Shown: positions 1 through 9,607 of the stretch, piece by piece | Layout: the number at the start of each line of letters is the position of its first letter | Numbering within the stretch: position 1 is the stretch's first letter | Assembly (NCBI GenBank): GCA_017649485.1 | Contig: JAGCGS010000010.1 | Coordinates: forward strand, 1 to 64,000 | Source of the DNA: Bacteroidaceae bacterium | Lineage (GTDB): Bacteria > Bacteroidota > Bacteroidia > Bacteroidales > Bacteroidaceae | DNA: 64,000 nucleotides | Direction of reading: 5' to 3' | Notes under the pieces: model-generated | Databases searched by the model: none | Seen by the model: the letters and a program-made list of their open reading frames with translations, nothing else | What the model was told of the DNA's origin: nothing | Program-made: the position numbers and the translations under genes

Positions 1-165
1 GTTCACGTAACTCTCATCAGAGATTGCTCGGTCAACATCGATGCCGTTGCCCCAACAAGCCACTTCTAATCCGTCGTAACCCATTTTCTTGGCAAGCGTG
101 CATAACTCATCAAATGGTAGGTCTGCCCATTGGATGGTGCATAGTGTAACAAGGTGCTTTCCCAT
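1..165 (-). CDS. Sugar phosphate isomerase/epimerase, 3' part missing
   Basis: The reading frame starts at the ATG at 165 and runs off the left edge, so only the first 55 residues are present. The N-terminus reads [20 protein letters not shown], followed by a [11 protein letters not shown] motif. A first beta strand followed by a helix and then 'GYDGLEV' is the usual start of the xylose-isomerase-like TIM barrel (sugar phosphate isomerase/epimerase, AP endonuclease family 2). Members interconvert or oxidise/epimerise sugars such as 3-keto-glucose or hydroxypyruvate. The substrate cannot be told from this fragment. A -7 promoter motif lies about 65 bases upstream. Confidence 0.75.
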   Translation of the reverse strand, partial: MGKHLVTLCTIQWADLPFDELCTLAKKMGYDGLEVACWGNGIDVDRAISDESYVN

Positions 166-229
166 AATATTAGTATGTTTAAGTTTGATATGTTTATCAA
201 ATAATTTTAGCCATGATAATCTAATAATG

Positions 230-237
230 CAAAGATA
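230..237 (-). promoter_or_regulatory. Promoter -7 motif for the isomerase gene
   Basis: On the minus strand this reads TATCTTTG, an exact match to the Bacteroidota TAnnTTTG -7 element. It overlaps one arm of a perfect 9-bp inverted repeat (GATAGCACA/TGTGCTATC, 234-257, six-T loop), which could act as an operator or as a leftover terminator. Confidence 0.6.
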
Positions 238-315
238 GCACATTTTTTTGTGCTATCCTTATTTCAGCCTATTTTTTTGATTATTTTTTAAGGGCTGTGT
301 ATGTGAAAAGATCTA

Positions 316-333
316 AATCCGTCCGAACGGATT
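316..333 (-). terminator. Possible terminator after the chromate transporter genes
   Basis: A 7-bp perfect stem (AATCCGT/ACGGATT) with a four-base loop lies 47 bases past the stop at 380. On the minus strand it is followed by a short T-rich stretch. The tail is weak, so termination efficiency is uncertain. Confidence 0.4.
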
Positions 334-379
334 GCTATGGGCACTACCTCGTGCATGGGTCAAGGGTCCATCGTTGAAG

Positions 380-928
380 TTAATAGACCGCAAGGCCGAT
401 GATGCCACAGATGATGATCATGAGGATGGGGCTGGCCTTAAAGCGGCTGGTGGCAACGAAAGCTACAAGGAACAATAGGCAGCTGGTGATGAACTGGTAT
501 TTGTCTGTTACTGGATTGCCAAAGTTTTCTTCATTCATCAACAAAAGGGCTGCTGCTGCCAATAGACCTATCACAGCAGGACGAAGGCCTTTGAATACCG
601 ACTCGACCAAAGGATGATGCTGGTATTTGAGGAAGTATTTGCTGATGGTGAGCATCAAGATGAATGAGGGCAGGCACACGGCAAAGGTGGCAATGAAACT
701 GCCCCATACGCTGCCTGTGGCGGTATAGCCCACATAGGTGGCACTGTTGATGCCTATCGGACCAGGCGTCATCTGGCTGACTGCCACGATATCAGTGAAC
801 TGCTGGGAGGTGAGCCAGCCGTGACTGGTTACCACCTCGCCCTGTATGAGGGACAACATGGCATAGCCGCCTCCGAAACCAAACAGGCCTATCTTGAAGA
901 ATGTCCAGAATAAACTCAAATACAGCAT
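380..928 (-). CDS. chrA: Chromate transporter, short single-domain (subunit 2)
   Basis: 182 residues, one CHR domain. It begins with a hydrophobic helix and the family motif 'FFKIGLFGFGGGYAML' (near residues 10-25), and carries the conserved 'VSQMTPGPIGINSATYVG' (near 49-67). Full-length ChrA has two such domains (about 400 residues). Short forms occur as adjacent gene pairs that together make one transporter, as here with the 180-residue neighbour. The protein is an inner-membrane carrier; chromate or sulfate are the known family substrates, but in anaerobic gut bacteria the real substrate is unproven. It follows its partner by 61 bases that are filled with a heptanucleotide repeat. Confidence 0.88.
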   Translation of the reverse strand: MLYLSLFWTFFKIGLFGFGGGYAMLSLIQGEVVTSHGWLTSQQFTDIVAVSQMTPGPIGINSATYVGYTATGSVWGSFIATFAVCLPSFILMLTISKYFLKYQHHPLVESVFKGLRPAVIGLLAAAALLLMNEENFGNPVTDKYQFITSCLLFLVAFVATSRFKASPILMIIICGIIGLAVY

Positions 929-943
929 AACTATTTATCGTTT

Positions 944-1006
944 ACCATTGACTATTGACCATTGACCATTGAAAATTGAAAATTGAAAATTAACAATTAA
1001 CAATTT
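944..1006. repeat. Heptanucleotide tandem repeat, nine units
   Basis: Nine 7-base units in a row, changing gradually from ACCATTG through AAAATTG to ACAATTA. The array fills the gap between the two chromate transporter genes and runs into the second one: the stop codon (990-992) and last four codons (I-V-N-C) of the 990-1532 gene are made of repeat units. Confidence 0.9.
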
Positions 1007-1532
1007 TACCATAAATAAATCCTCCTACGCCAGCGGCGATGATAATCCATATCGGTGAGAAGCCTAAGAGCCAGATGAGCAAGGCTCCTACCACAGGAAT
1101 CCAAATGGTTTTCCAGGTGAGCTTCGCCTTCTTGCCCATGCGGAACACAGGCGCGGCAATGAGTGCCACAACAGCAGGACGGATGCCCTTGAAAACTTTC
1201 TCTACATAGGGATTGTCTTTGTAGGCGGCAAAGAACAGGGCTATGGCCAGTATCATCAGGAATGAGGGCAGGATGCTGCCTAAGCTGGTGACAAGACTGC
1301 CCTTCACACCCCGAAGCCTGTAACCCACGAAAATGGCAATGTTGACGGCGAGAATACCAGGCGCTGATTGGGCAATGGCGAGCAGGTCGAGAAAGTCGTC
1401 CTGCTCTATCCATCGGCGCTTGGTTACTATCTCGTCTTCTATCAGGGGTACCATAGCGTAACCGCCTCCTATGGTAAATGCCCCTATCTTGAAGAATATC
1501 TTAAAGGCTTCTATGTAGAAGTTGTTGACCAT
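990..1532 (-). CDS. chrA: Chromate transporter, short single-domain (subunit 1)
   Basis: 180 residues with one CHR domain. The motif 'IFFKIGAFTIGGGYAMVPLI' is near residue 11-30 and 'AQSAPGILAVNIAIFVGYRLRG' near 50-70. It is paired with the 380-928 gene, as expected for split chromate transporters that work as heterodimers. The ATG at 1532 lies 18 bases downstream of the purL stop, and the start codon itself falls inside a heptanucleotide repeat, as does the C-terminus. Cotranscription with purL is likely from spacing. The real substrate is unknown; chromate efflux is the family name only. Confidence 0.88.
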   Translation of the reverse strand: MVNNFYIEAFKIFFKIGAFTIGGGYAMVPLIEDEIVTKRRWIEQDDFLDLLAIAQSAPGILAVNIAIFVGYRLRGVKGSLVTSLGSILPSFLMILAIALFFAAYKDNPYVEKVFKGIRPAVVALIAAPVFRMGKKAKLTWKTIWIPVVGALLIWLLGFSPIWIIIAAGVGGFIYGKIVNC

Positions 1533-1550
1533 TTACCATTGACCATTGAC
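1525..1550. repeat. Heptanucleotide repeat between purL and chrA
   Basis: Nearly four units of TTGACCA (one reads TTTACCA). The array abuts the purL stop at 1551 and contains the ATG of the chromate transporter gene (1530-1532 on the minus strand). Confidence 0.85.
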
Positions 1551-4500
1551 TTATCTCTTTTGTTTCTCAACCCACTTACGGGCATTGACAAATGCCTCGA
1601 TCCACGGAGTGACTTCATCCTGACGACGATTGGCTGGATAATCACCACATTGCCAGGGGAAGAAAGCACGCTCCAAGTGAGGCATGATGGCAACATGACG
1701 GCCATCGGCACTTGCCAAGCCTGCCACGCTGAAATCACTGCCATTAGGATTGCCAGGATACTGGTCGTAACTGTACTTAGCCACGATATTGTAATCCTCC
1801 TCCTTGCCAGGCAGACTGAACTTGCCCTCAGCATGAGCCACCCAGATGCCAATCTTGTTGCCACTGAGCGAACCGAACATCACACTATTGTTCTGAGGTA
1901 TGGTCAGACCTACATAGCATGACTCGAACTTGTGGCTATTGTTGTGCACCATCTTGCCAATGTCGTGACGGTCAGGCGTGAGCAGGTTCAGCTCCATCAT
2001 GAGCTGACAACCGTTGCAAACACCCAAAGACAAGGTGTCAGGACGGGCATAGAAGCGGTTGAGCGTCTCTTTTGCCTTCTCGCTATAGCGGAACGCACCT
2101 GCCCAGCCTTTGGCAGAGCCCAGCACATCGCTGTTGGAGAAACCACCGCAGAACACAATCATGCTGATATCGTCCAATGTCTCGCGACCACTCGCCAAGT
2201 CGGTCATGGTGACATCCTTCACATCAAATCCAGCCAGATAGAGGGCATAAGCCATCTCGCGCTCGCTGTTGGTACCTTTCTCACGGATAACTGCCGCATG
2301 CAAACCTGTAGGCTTGCGACGGTCAGGACTGATGCCGTATTGCTTGAAGGTGCCCATGAAGTTCTTGTTAAACTTATACTCCAAAGGCTGCTGCTTGAAG
2401 TTGTTGAAGCGCTCCTTTGCCAAGCCACCAGCCACCTGCTTGCGATCCAGCAGATAGGATGAAGAATACCAAACATCACGCAGGTAGTCGATGCCAAACT
2501 GATAGGTGGCTCCGTCTTTGCTGACAAGGATATGACGCTCGTCGCAAGGATGGCCTAACTTGACATAGCCCACGCCAGCATCTTCCATCATTGCCTTGAA
2601 ACGCTCTGTATCCTTGTTGTTTACCTGAATAACCACACCCGGATTCTCAGCAAAGAGAATCTTTACGAGGTCTTGTTCAGAAATCTTGTCGAGGTTGATT
2701 TCCATACCACCTTCTACGTTGGCGAAACACATCTCCAGCAACGTGGTTATCAAGCCACCAGCAGATATATCATGACCAGCCATGATGATACCCTTGCGGA
2801 TGAGCTGCTGGATAGCGTTGAAAGCGTCGCGGAAATAATCGGGGTCAGTCACTGTAGGCACATCATCGCCAATCTTATTGAGTGCCTGCGCAAAGGCAGA
2901 GCCACCCAAACGAAGCTGGTCGAAGCTGAAATCCACATGGTAGAGGCTGGTACTCTTATTGTTCACCATCACAGGTGACACTACCTGACGCACATCAGTT
3001 ACCTCAGCTCCCGCGCTGACAATCACTGTTCCAGGGGCAATTACCTTTGTGCCGTCAGGATACTGCTGAGTCATACTCAACGAGTCCTTGCCAGTAGGCA
3101 CATTGATGCCCAGCTGCTGGCAGTAGTCGCTCAAAGCCTTGACAGCGGTATAAAGACGGGCATCCTCGCCCTTCTGAGAGCGGCAAGGCCACATCCAGTT
3201 GGCACTGAGGCTGACACCATCGATGCCACCATCGAGCGGAGCCCAAACCACATTGGTCAACGCCTCGCTGACAGCCATGATGGAGCCTTTGGCAGGATCA
3301 GCCAATGCCACCTGTGGCGCATGACCAATGGCGGTAGCGATACCATATTTGCCACGATAGTCGAGAGCCACCACACCGCAGTCGCTGAGCGGCAACTGCA
3401 ACTCGCCCTGACACTGCTGACGAGCGATGCGTCCTGTGACAGAACGATCCACCTTGTTGGTGAGCCAGTCCTTACAAGCCACAGCCTCTAACTGCAACAC
3501 ATTATCTATATACTCATCAATCTTGGATACCTCGTACTGGGGATTCTCATAATGACGTTCCACAGTCTCGTCCACCATATATGTCTTAGGAGAAGAGCCA
3601 AACATCTGGCTGACAGCCAAATCGAACGGACGAACACCATCTGCCTGCTGGAAAGCAAAGCGATGGTCGCCAGTAGTCTCACCCACCACATACATAGGAG
3701 CCCTTTCACGCTCAGCAATCTTGCGCACATGATCAAGCGCTTCTTCCTGAATGAGCAAACCCATGCGCTCCTGGCTCTCGTTGGCGATGATTTCCTTAGA
3801 AGACAAGGTCTTGTCGCCAATAGGCAACTGACTCATGTCAATCAAACCACCACAATCTTCCACCAATTCGCTGAGACAGTTCACATGACCGGCAGCTCCG
3901 TGATCGTGGATGGACACCACAGGATTATTATCTTCCTCGCAGAGGGCACGAACCACATTGTAGGTACGTTTCTGCATCTCAGCATTGGCACGCTGAACAG
4001 CATTCAGCTCAACGCCATTGCTATAGCGACCTGTATCCACAGAAGACACAGAGCCACCACCCAAACCAATGCGGTAGTTGTCGCCACCCAACAGCACAAT
4101 CTTATTGCCAGGCTCAGGCTTACCCTTGAGACAATCGCGCTCAGTTCCGTAACCAACACCGCCGGCAAGCATGATTACCTTATCATAGCCATATACCTCA
4201 TCGCCTTCCTTATGCTCGAAGGTGAGCAGAGAGCCGCAAATCAGCGGTTGTCCAAACTTGTTGCCAAAGTCGCTGGCACCATTAGAAGCCTTAATCAGTA
4301 TCTGCTCTGGTGTCTGATAGAGCCACTTGCGCACTGGCAACACATTCTCCCAAGCGCGGTCTTCATCAGTGCGAGGGTATGAGGTGATATAAACAGCAGT
4401 ACCAGCAATAGGCCAAGAGCCTTTTCCACCACCCATACGGTCGCGAATCTCACCGCCTGTGCCTGTAGAGGCTCCGTTGAATGGCTCCACAGTGGTTGGG

Positions 4501-5252
4501 AAGTTGTGGGTTTCTGCCTTGAGTGAAATCACACTCTTGATATTCTTAACTTGGAAGTAGTCGGGTTTGGAATGATCGGCAGGTGCAAACTGCTCGATGA
4601 CAGGACCAGAGGCGAAGGCAACATTGTCCTTGTAGGCAGAGATAATCTTGCCTCGATGTGCTTTGGTAGTGTCTTTGATAAGCTGGAACAGGCTTGACTC
4701 CATCTCCTTGCCATCGATGACGAAGGTGCCACCGAATATCTTATGACGGCAATGCTCGGAATTAATCTGTGCGAAGCCAAACACCTCAGAATCGGTGAGT
4801 GGACGGCCACAGTCCTTCTCCACTTGCTTGAGGTAGTCCATCTCGTCTTTGGAGAGTGCCAAGCCCTCACGCTCGTTGTAAGCCTCCAAATCGTCAATAT
4901 GGACAATGGGTTCAGGCTTGCGGTTGGTAGTGAACACCTTTTGGTCGAGCCCTTTATACATGCGTTGCAGCATGGGGTCATGATCGGCATTCTCATCTGC
5001 CACAGGGAAGTATTCTTCGATGCGAGCGATGCCTTTGAGACCCATGTTCTGGGTGATCTCTACGGCATTGGTACTCCAAGGCGTAATCATCTCACGACGT
5101 GGACCCACGAAGTAACCATGCAGGTTGTCTTCGTTCTCGGGTTGTGCGTTGCCAAAAAGCCAAGACAGCTCTTCAGCTTCTCTCTGGTTAGGCGTGTGGT
5201 CGCTCTCAACGGCAATCACACTCTGTTGCGGGGTTCGGAAAAATAGAATCAT
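1551..5252 (-). CDS. purL: Phosphoribosylformylglycinamidine synthase
   Basis: 1233 residues, the large single-chain form. It catalyses the fourth step of purine biosynthesis, making FGAM from FGAR, glutamine and ATP, in the cytoplasm. The N-terminal and synthase regions carry 'FAQINSEHCRHKIF', 'KAETHNFPT' and 'GTGGEIRDR' motifs. The C-terminal glutamine amidotransferase carries the nucleophile in 'LGVCNGCQLM' and the partner 'HAEGKFSLP'. The length matches proteobacterial PurL rather than the small PurLQS type. It starts 3 bases after the stop of the GHL10 gene, so the two are probably translated from one message, with the chromate transporter pair downstream. Confidence 0.97.
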   Translation of the reverse strand: MILFFRTPQQSVIAVESDHTPNQREAEELSWLFGNAQPENEDNLHGYFVGPRREMITPWSTNAVEITQNMGLKGIARIEEYFPVADENADHDPMLQRMYKGLDQKVFTTNRKPEPIVHIDDLEAYNEREGLALSKDEMDYLKQVEKDCGRPLTDSEVFGFAQINSEHCRHKIFGGTFVIDGKEMESSLFQLIKDTTKAHRGKIISAYKDNVAFASGPVIEQFAPADHSKPDYFQVKNIKSVISLKAETHNFPTTVEPFNGASTGTGGEIRDRMGGGKGSWPIAGTAVYITSYPRTDEDRAWENVLPVRKWLYQTPEQILIKASNGASDFGNKFGQPLICGSLLTFEHKEGDEVYGYDKVIMLAGGVGYGTERDCLKGKPEPGNKIVLLGGDNYRIGLGGGSVSSVDTGRYSNGVELNAVQRANAEMQKRTYNVVRALCEEDNNPVVSIHDHGAAGHVNCLSELVEDCGGLIDMSQLPIGDKTLSSKEIIANESQERMGLLIQEEALDHVRKIAERERAPMYVVGETTGDHRFAFQQADGVRPFDLAVSQMFGSSPKTYMVDETVERHYENPQYEVSKIDEYIDNVLQLEAVACKDWLTNKVDRSVTGRIARQQCQGELQLPLSDCGVVALDYRGKYGIATAIGHAPQVALADPAKGSIMAVSEALTNVVWAPLDGGIDGVSLSANWMWPCRSQKGEDARLYTAVKALSDYCQQLGINVPTGKDSLSMTQQYPDGTKVIAPGTVIVSAGAEVTDVRQVVSPVMVNNKSTSLYHVDFSFDQLRLGGSAFAQALNKIGDDVPTVTDPDYFRDAFNAIQQLIRKGIIMAGHDISAGGLITTLLEMCFANVEGGMEINLDKISEQDLVKILFAENPGVVIQVNNKDTERFKAMMEDAGVGYVKLGHPCDERHILVSKDGATYQFGIDYLRDVWYSSSYLLDRKQVAGGLAKERFNNFKQQPLEYKFNKNFMGTFKQYGISPDRRKPTGLHAAVIREKGTNSEREMAYALYLAGFDVKDVTMTDLASGRETLDDISMIVFCGGFSNSDVLGSAKGWAGAFRYSEKAKETLNRFYARPDTLSLGVCNGCQLMMELNLLTPDRHDIGKMVHNNSHKFESCYVGLTIPQNNSVMFGSLSGNKIGIWVAHAEGKFSLPGKEEDYNIVAKYSYDQYPGNPNGSDFSVAGLASADGRHVAIMPHLERAFFPWQCGDYPANRRQDEVTPWIEAFVNARKWVEKQKR

Positions 5253-5255
5253 ATA

Positions 5256-6755
5256 TTAAAGTTTAATTTTTTTCTTAACCAATTTAGACTCGTTATGCAA
5301 GCGGTCGAGGGCTGTTACTACATAAGTGTATTGCCCAGATTGTTGTAAGGGCAAATTATAATAGTTTTCACGGGTTATCGCCATGATGTGCGAGGGGTCT
5401 TCCAAGTCTAATGGCTCACCCTTCGCAAAGCGATATACCACATATTGCACAGCTTTGTCCAACTCAGTCTTTGCCTTGGGGGCTGTCCACATCAGCACAG
5501 GACCGTCAGTGGTTCTAATAACTGCCAACTTACTGACTTTATTGGGTGCTTTCTTGTCGATGAAGGTATAGGCAGGAATGATGGCAGGATACTTGTGATA
5601 AACCTGCTTCAACAGCTCGGTATAGTTGCCCACGTTCTCGACAATGTTCTGGGTGTACCACTGGCAACTGCCGCCAATGGTTTGATATTGGCGTTGGAGC
5701 CTCATCTTCAGAGGCATCTGATGCTGGTTAGCGTTATTGGGATCGGTGTTCTGCACAGTGTTAAGGATGCTCTGTCCTATATACAGAGGACGCTCGGTAG
5801 CGTGCTTAGCCCACCAATCCAGCAGCTTGCCATAGTCAGCTGCAGGATGACCCACATGCCAATAAACTTGTGGAATGTTATAGTCTATCCAACCATTACG
5901 CACCCAAAGTAGGATGTCAGCATAAAGGTCGTCATAATTCTGCAGTCCATTGGTATCACTTCCCAAAGGATCGCTCTTTTGGTTGCGATAAATGCCGAAG
6001 GGAGAGATTCCAAACTGTACCCAAGGCTTCAGCTCCCTGACAAGGTTGTGTATTTCCTCAATCAAAACATTAACATTGTGCCTACGCCAGTCGCCTTTCG
6101 TGGCAAAGCCAGAACCAAGACGCTGAAAATCAGCCTCATCAGGAAAATCCTGTCCGTTAGCAGGATATGGGTAGAAATAGTCATCCATGTGGATGGCATC
6201 AACATCATAACGCGTGATGATGTCAGTGATTACCTGGCGGATGTAGGCTCTACACTCCGGCATAGCTGGGTTAAAGAAAAGCTGGTTGTTGTAGGGAATG
6301 AACCACTCAGGATGTTGGTTGGTGATGTGCTTGGCATCTGTCTGTGCTGAAGCTGAGGTCTTGGCACGATAAGGGTTAATCCACGCATGGAACTCCATAT
6401 TGCGATTATGACACTGCTCTATCATCCAAGCCATAGGGTCCCAATAGGGATTGGGGGCTTGACCTTGGGTGCCAGAAAGATAACGGCTCCAAGGCTCAAT
6501 GTTAGAGGCATAGAGAGCATCAGCCTCTGGACGCACCTGAAAAATAATGGCATTGATGCCTGCCTGCTGCAACACATCAAGTTGCTGGGTGAGCATTTGC
6601 TGTACCTCAGCGGTTGATTTGCCCCTAAACTGACCATTGATAGCTTGTATCCAAGCTCCACGAAATTCTCTTTTGGGATTTACATTCTGCGACATCACGC
6701 TCATATTCAAGAATATGAGCGATATGCAGAACATAATGAGATGCCTTATTTTCAT
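5256..6755 (-). CDS. Glycosyl hydrolase-like 10 (GHL10/DUF187) secreted protein
   Basis: 499 residues from the ATG at 6755, chosen because it begins with a clean signal peptide (MKIRHLIMFCISLIFLNMSV) and lies just after a promoter; the frame stays open 23 codons further up. Motifs of the GHL10 barrel include 'REFRGAWIQA' (near 29-38), 'IIFQVRPEADALY', 'FHAWINPYR', 'IHMDDYFYP' and 'QFGISPFGIYR'. The last ~90 residues look like an Fn3-type domain. The family is thought to cleave cell-wall or polysaccharide glycans; substrate unknown. Catalysis is assumed from acidic residues in 'HMDDY'. It heads the purL-chrA transcription unit, an odd mix of functions. Confidence 0.88.
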   Translation of the reverse strand: MKIRHLIMFCISLIFLNMSVMSQNVNPKREFRGAWIQAINGQFRGKSTAEVQQMLTQQLDVLQQAGINAIIFQVRPEADALYASNIEPWSRYLSGTQGQAPNPYWDPMAWMIEQCHNRNMEFHAWINPYRAKTSASAQTDAKHITNQHPEWFIPYNNQLFFNPAMPECRAYIRQVITDIITRYDVDAIHMDDYFYPYPANGQDFPDEADFQRLGSGFATKGDWRRHNVNVLIEEIHNLVRELKPWVQFGISPFGIYRNQKSDPLGSDTNGLQNYDDLYADILLWVRNGWIDYNIPQVYWHVGHPAADYGKLLDWWAKHATERPLYIGQSILNTVQNTDPNNANQHQMPLKMRLQRQYQTIGGSCQWYTQNIVENVGNYTELLKQVYHKYPAIIPAYTFIDKKAPNKVSKLAVIRTTDGPVLMWTAPKAKTELDKAVQYVVYRFAKGEPLDLEDPSHIMAITRENYYNLPLQQSGQYTYVVTALDRLHNESKLVKKKIKL

Positions 6756-6788
6756 CTTTGTCTCGAAATCAGTAATTGAAATATGGTG

Positions 6789-6796
6789 CAAAGATA
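6789..6796 (-). promoter_or_regulatory. Promoter -7 motif for GHL10-purL-chrA
   Basis: Minus-strand TATCTTTG, an exact TAnnTTTG match, 33 bases upstream of the ATG at 6755. No well-spaced TTTG -33 element was seen. It is back to back with the uvrA promoter. Confidence 0.6.
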
Positions 6797-6808
6797 GAAT
6801 ATTTTTTG

Positions 6809-6816
6809 TACATTTG
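6809..6816 (+). promoter_or_regulatory. Promoter -7 motif for uvrA
   Basis: TACATTTG, an exact TAnnTTTG match, 19 bases upstream of the uvrA ATG. The implied leader is only about 10-15 bases. Confidence 0.55.
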
Positions 6817-6835
6817 CAATTCAAAGTGATAATAG

Positions 6836-9607
6836 ATGATGGAAGAAAACAAATATATCAGCATCAAAGGTGCAAGGGTGAATAACCTGAAGAACGTGAG
6901 TGTTGACATTCCACGCAATAAGCTGGTGGTTATAACAGGACTGTCTGGCTCAGGCAAGTCGTCGTTAGCGTTTGACACACTGTATGCAGAAGGGCAACGA
7001 CGCTATGTGGAGAGCCTGAGCAGTTATGCCCGTCAGTTCCTGGGACGCATGAGTAAGCCGGAATGTGACTTCATCAAGGGTATTCCTCCTGCCATTGCCA
7101 TAGAGCAAAGGGTGAGCAGCCGCAACCCACGCTCAACTGTTGGCACTTCTACTGAGATTTACGATTACCTGCGTATGTTGTTTGCCCGAGTAGGCAGGAC
7201 ATATAGCCCCATCAGCGGGCAGGAGGTAAGAAAACATTCGGTGGAAGACATCAGTAGATGTATGCAACAGTTTGCCGACGGCACACGCATGTTGCTGATG
7301 GCTCCATTGATTGTGCCAGAAGGACGAAGCACTACCCGCCAGCTGGACATCTTGCACAAGGAGGGCTTTAACCGCTTGGAGGTGAATGGGAAGGTGGTGA
7401 AACTGGAAGATTATATTCCCAAGAAAGAGGATGTGGTGTTTCTTCTGGTGGATCGCTTTGTGGTGTCGCATGAGGCTGATGCCATCAGTCGCCTGAACGA
7501 CTCTGCAGAGACGGCTATGTATGAGGGCGATGGGGCTTGTCTGTTGCGTTTCTTCAACGATGATGGTTCCACACAACTTTATCGCTTCAGCACAAAATTC
7601 GAAGCGGACGGAATGACGTTCGAGGAGCCAAACGACCAGTTGTTTTCATTTAATTCACCCTTGGGCGCATGTCCTGAGTGTGAGGGCTTTGGCAATGTGA
7701 TTGGTATTGACGAGCGATTGGTGATTCCAAACCGTTCGTTGTCAGTGTATGATGGTGCTGTGGTGTGTTGGCGAGGTGACAAGATGGGTGAATGGAGAGA
7801 TATGGTGATTCGTGGAGCTGAGAAAGCAGGATTCCCTATTTTTACGCCTTACTATGCGCTGACGGATGAACAGCGAAGGATGCTTTGGGAAGGCACACCT
7901 TATTTCGAAGGCATCAACGCTTTCTTCGACATGGTGAAGGAGAACCAGTATAAGATTCAATATAGGGTGATGCTGGCTCGCTATCGGGGTAAGACAACTT
8001 GTCCGAAATGTCATGGGAGTCGCCTGAAACCCGAAGCAAGTTATGTGAAGGTTGGAGGTAAGAATATCAGCGACTTGGTGAATATGCCTATCGAGGAGCT
8101 GGCAAAGTTTTTCGAGAACCTGAAGCTGGAGCCTCATCAGCAGGAAATCGCTAAGCGTATATTGACGGAAATCAATAGCCGACTCAAGTTTATGCTGGAT
8201 GTGGGCTTAGGTTATCTGACACTGAACAGGCAGAGTAATTCGTTGTCAGGTGGTGAGAGTCAACGTATCAACCTGGCTACATCATTGGGCAGTAGCTTGG
8301 TGGGTAGCTTGTATATCCTGGATGAGCCCAGCATTGGTTTGCATAGCCGCGATACAGACAGACTCATCAAGGTGTTGAAGCAGTTGCGTGACTTGGGTAA
8401 TACAGTGGTGGTAGTGGAGCATGATGAAGAGATTATCCGAGAAGCAGATTATATCATCGATATAGGTCCGAAGGCCGGACGACTGGGTGGCGAGATTATT
8501 TATCAGGGTGACATGAAGGATTTGCGCACTGGTACTAATAGTTATACCGTGAATTATCTGCTGGGTGAGGAAAAGATAGAGGTACCACACATTCGTCGTT
8601 CTTGGAAGCAGTTCGTGAAGATAACTGGGGCAAGAGAGAATAACCTGAAAGGGATTGACGTGAAGTTTCCACTGAATGTGATGACAGTGGTGACGGGTGT
8701 GAGCGGCTCGGGCAAGAGTACTTTGGTGCGCGATGTGTTCTATCGCGCCTTGAAACGCGAACTGGATGAGTGTGCAGACAGACCTGGCGAATATGCAACT
8801 TTAGAAGGTGACTTGCGTGACTTGCGAAATATCGAGTTTGTTGACCAGAATCCTATCGGAAGAAGTACGCGTAGCAATCCGGTTACTTACCTAAAAGCGT
8901 ATGATGAAATACGTAAGCTTTGGGCAGATCAGCCATTAAGCAAGCAGATGGGTTATACTCCAGGATACTTTAGCTTCAACAGTGAGGGAGGACGATGTGA
9001 GGAATGTAAGGGTGAAGGAACTGTGACTGTGGAGATGCAATTCATGGCTGACTTGACATTTGAGTGTGAGTCTTGCCACGGGAAGCGTTTCAAGGCTGAT
9101 ACTTTAGCGGTGCAGTTTCATGGGTTGAGCATTTATGACGTTTTGGAGATGACAGTGAACCAGGCGATGGAGTTTTTCACGATTCATAAGCAACCTAAGA
9201 TAGTGAAGCGACTGAAACCGCTGCAGGATGTGGGCTTGGGTTATATCAAGCTGGGACAGTCGAGCAGCACTTTGTCTGGTGGTGAGAACCAACGAGTGAA
9301 ACTGGCATATTACCTAAGCCAGGAAAGTGCAGACCCTACCCTATTCATTTTCGATGAGCCGACAACAGGTTTGCATTTCCACGATATCAAGAAGTTGCTG
9401 GATTCATTCGACGCACTGATTCGCCGAGGTCATACAATTGTGATTATTGAGCACAACCTGGAAGTAATCAAGTGCGCGGATTATGTGATTGACTTGGGAC
9501 CTGAGAGTGGCGACAAGGGTGGCTATATTGTAGGAACAGGTACACCTGAGCAGATAGCACAAATCCCAGAAAGTTATACGGGGCAGTTCCTGAAAATGAA
9601 ATTGTAA
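6836..9607 (+). CDS. uvrA: Excinuclease ABC subunit A
   Basis: 923 residues. UvrA finds bulky DNA lesions and loads UvrB in nucleotide excision repair. Two ABC ATPase halves are visible: Walker A 'GLSGSGKSS' (near 34-43) and 'GVSGSGKST' (near 620-630), with signatures '[10 protein letters not shown]' and '[10 protein letters not shown]' and Walker B 'ILDEPSIGL' and 'IFDEPTTGL'. Zinc-binding cysteine pairs occur in 'CPECEGFG' and 'CPKCHGSR' and in 'CEECKGEG' plus 'CESCHGKR'. The second ATG (6839) is equally possible as start. Its stop codon touches the stop of the convergent DUF4435 gene with no base between them. Confidence 0.97.
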   Translation: MMEENKYISIKGARVNNLKNVSVDIPRNKLVVITGLSGSGKSSLAFDTLYAEGQRRYVESLSSYARQFLGRMSKPECDFIKGIPPAIAIEQRVSSRNPRSTVGTSTEIYDYLRMLFARVGRTYSPISGQEVRKHSVEDISRCMQQFADGTRMLLMAPLIVPEGRSTTRQLDILHKEGFNRLEVNGKVVKLEDYIPKKEDVVFLLVDRFVVSHEADAISRLNDSAETAMYEGDGACLLRFFNDDGSTQLYRFSTKFEADGMTFEEPNDQLFSFNSPLGACPECEGFGNVIGIDERLVIPNRSLSVYDGAVVCWRGDKMGEWRDMVIRGAEKAGFPIFTPYYALTDEQRRMLWEGTPYFEGINAFFDMVKENQYKIQYRVMLARYRGKTTCPKCHGSRLKPEASYVKVGGKNISDLVNMPIEELAKFFENLKLEPHQQEIAKRILTEINSRLKFMLDVGLGYLTLNRQSNSLSGGESQRINLATSLGSSLVGSLYILDEPSIGLHSRDTDRLIKVLKQLRDLGNTVVVVEHDEEIIREADYIIDIGPKAGRLGGEIIYQGDMKDLRTGTNSYTVNYLLGEEKIEVPHIRRSWKQFVKITGARENNLKGIDVKFPLNVMTVVTGVSGSGKSTLVRDVFYRALKRELDECADRPGEYATLEGDLRDLRNIEFVDQNPIGRSTRSNPVTYLKAYDEIRKLWADQPLSKQMGYTPGYFSFNSEGGRCEECKGEGTVTVEMQFMADLTFECESCHGKRFKADTLAVQFHGLSIYDVLEMTVNQAMEFFTIHKQPKIVKRLKPLQDVGLGYIKLGQSSSTLSGGENQRVKLAYYLSQESADPTLFIFDEPTTGLHFHDIKKLLDSFDALIRRGHTIVIIEHNLEVIKCADYVIDLGPESGDKGGYIVGTGTPEQIAQIPESYTGQFLKMKL

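Noticed and set aside
1368..1922. Long plus-strand ORFs across purL, for example 184 and 276 codons
   Set aside because: They are antisense to purL, with no promoter or family similarity.
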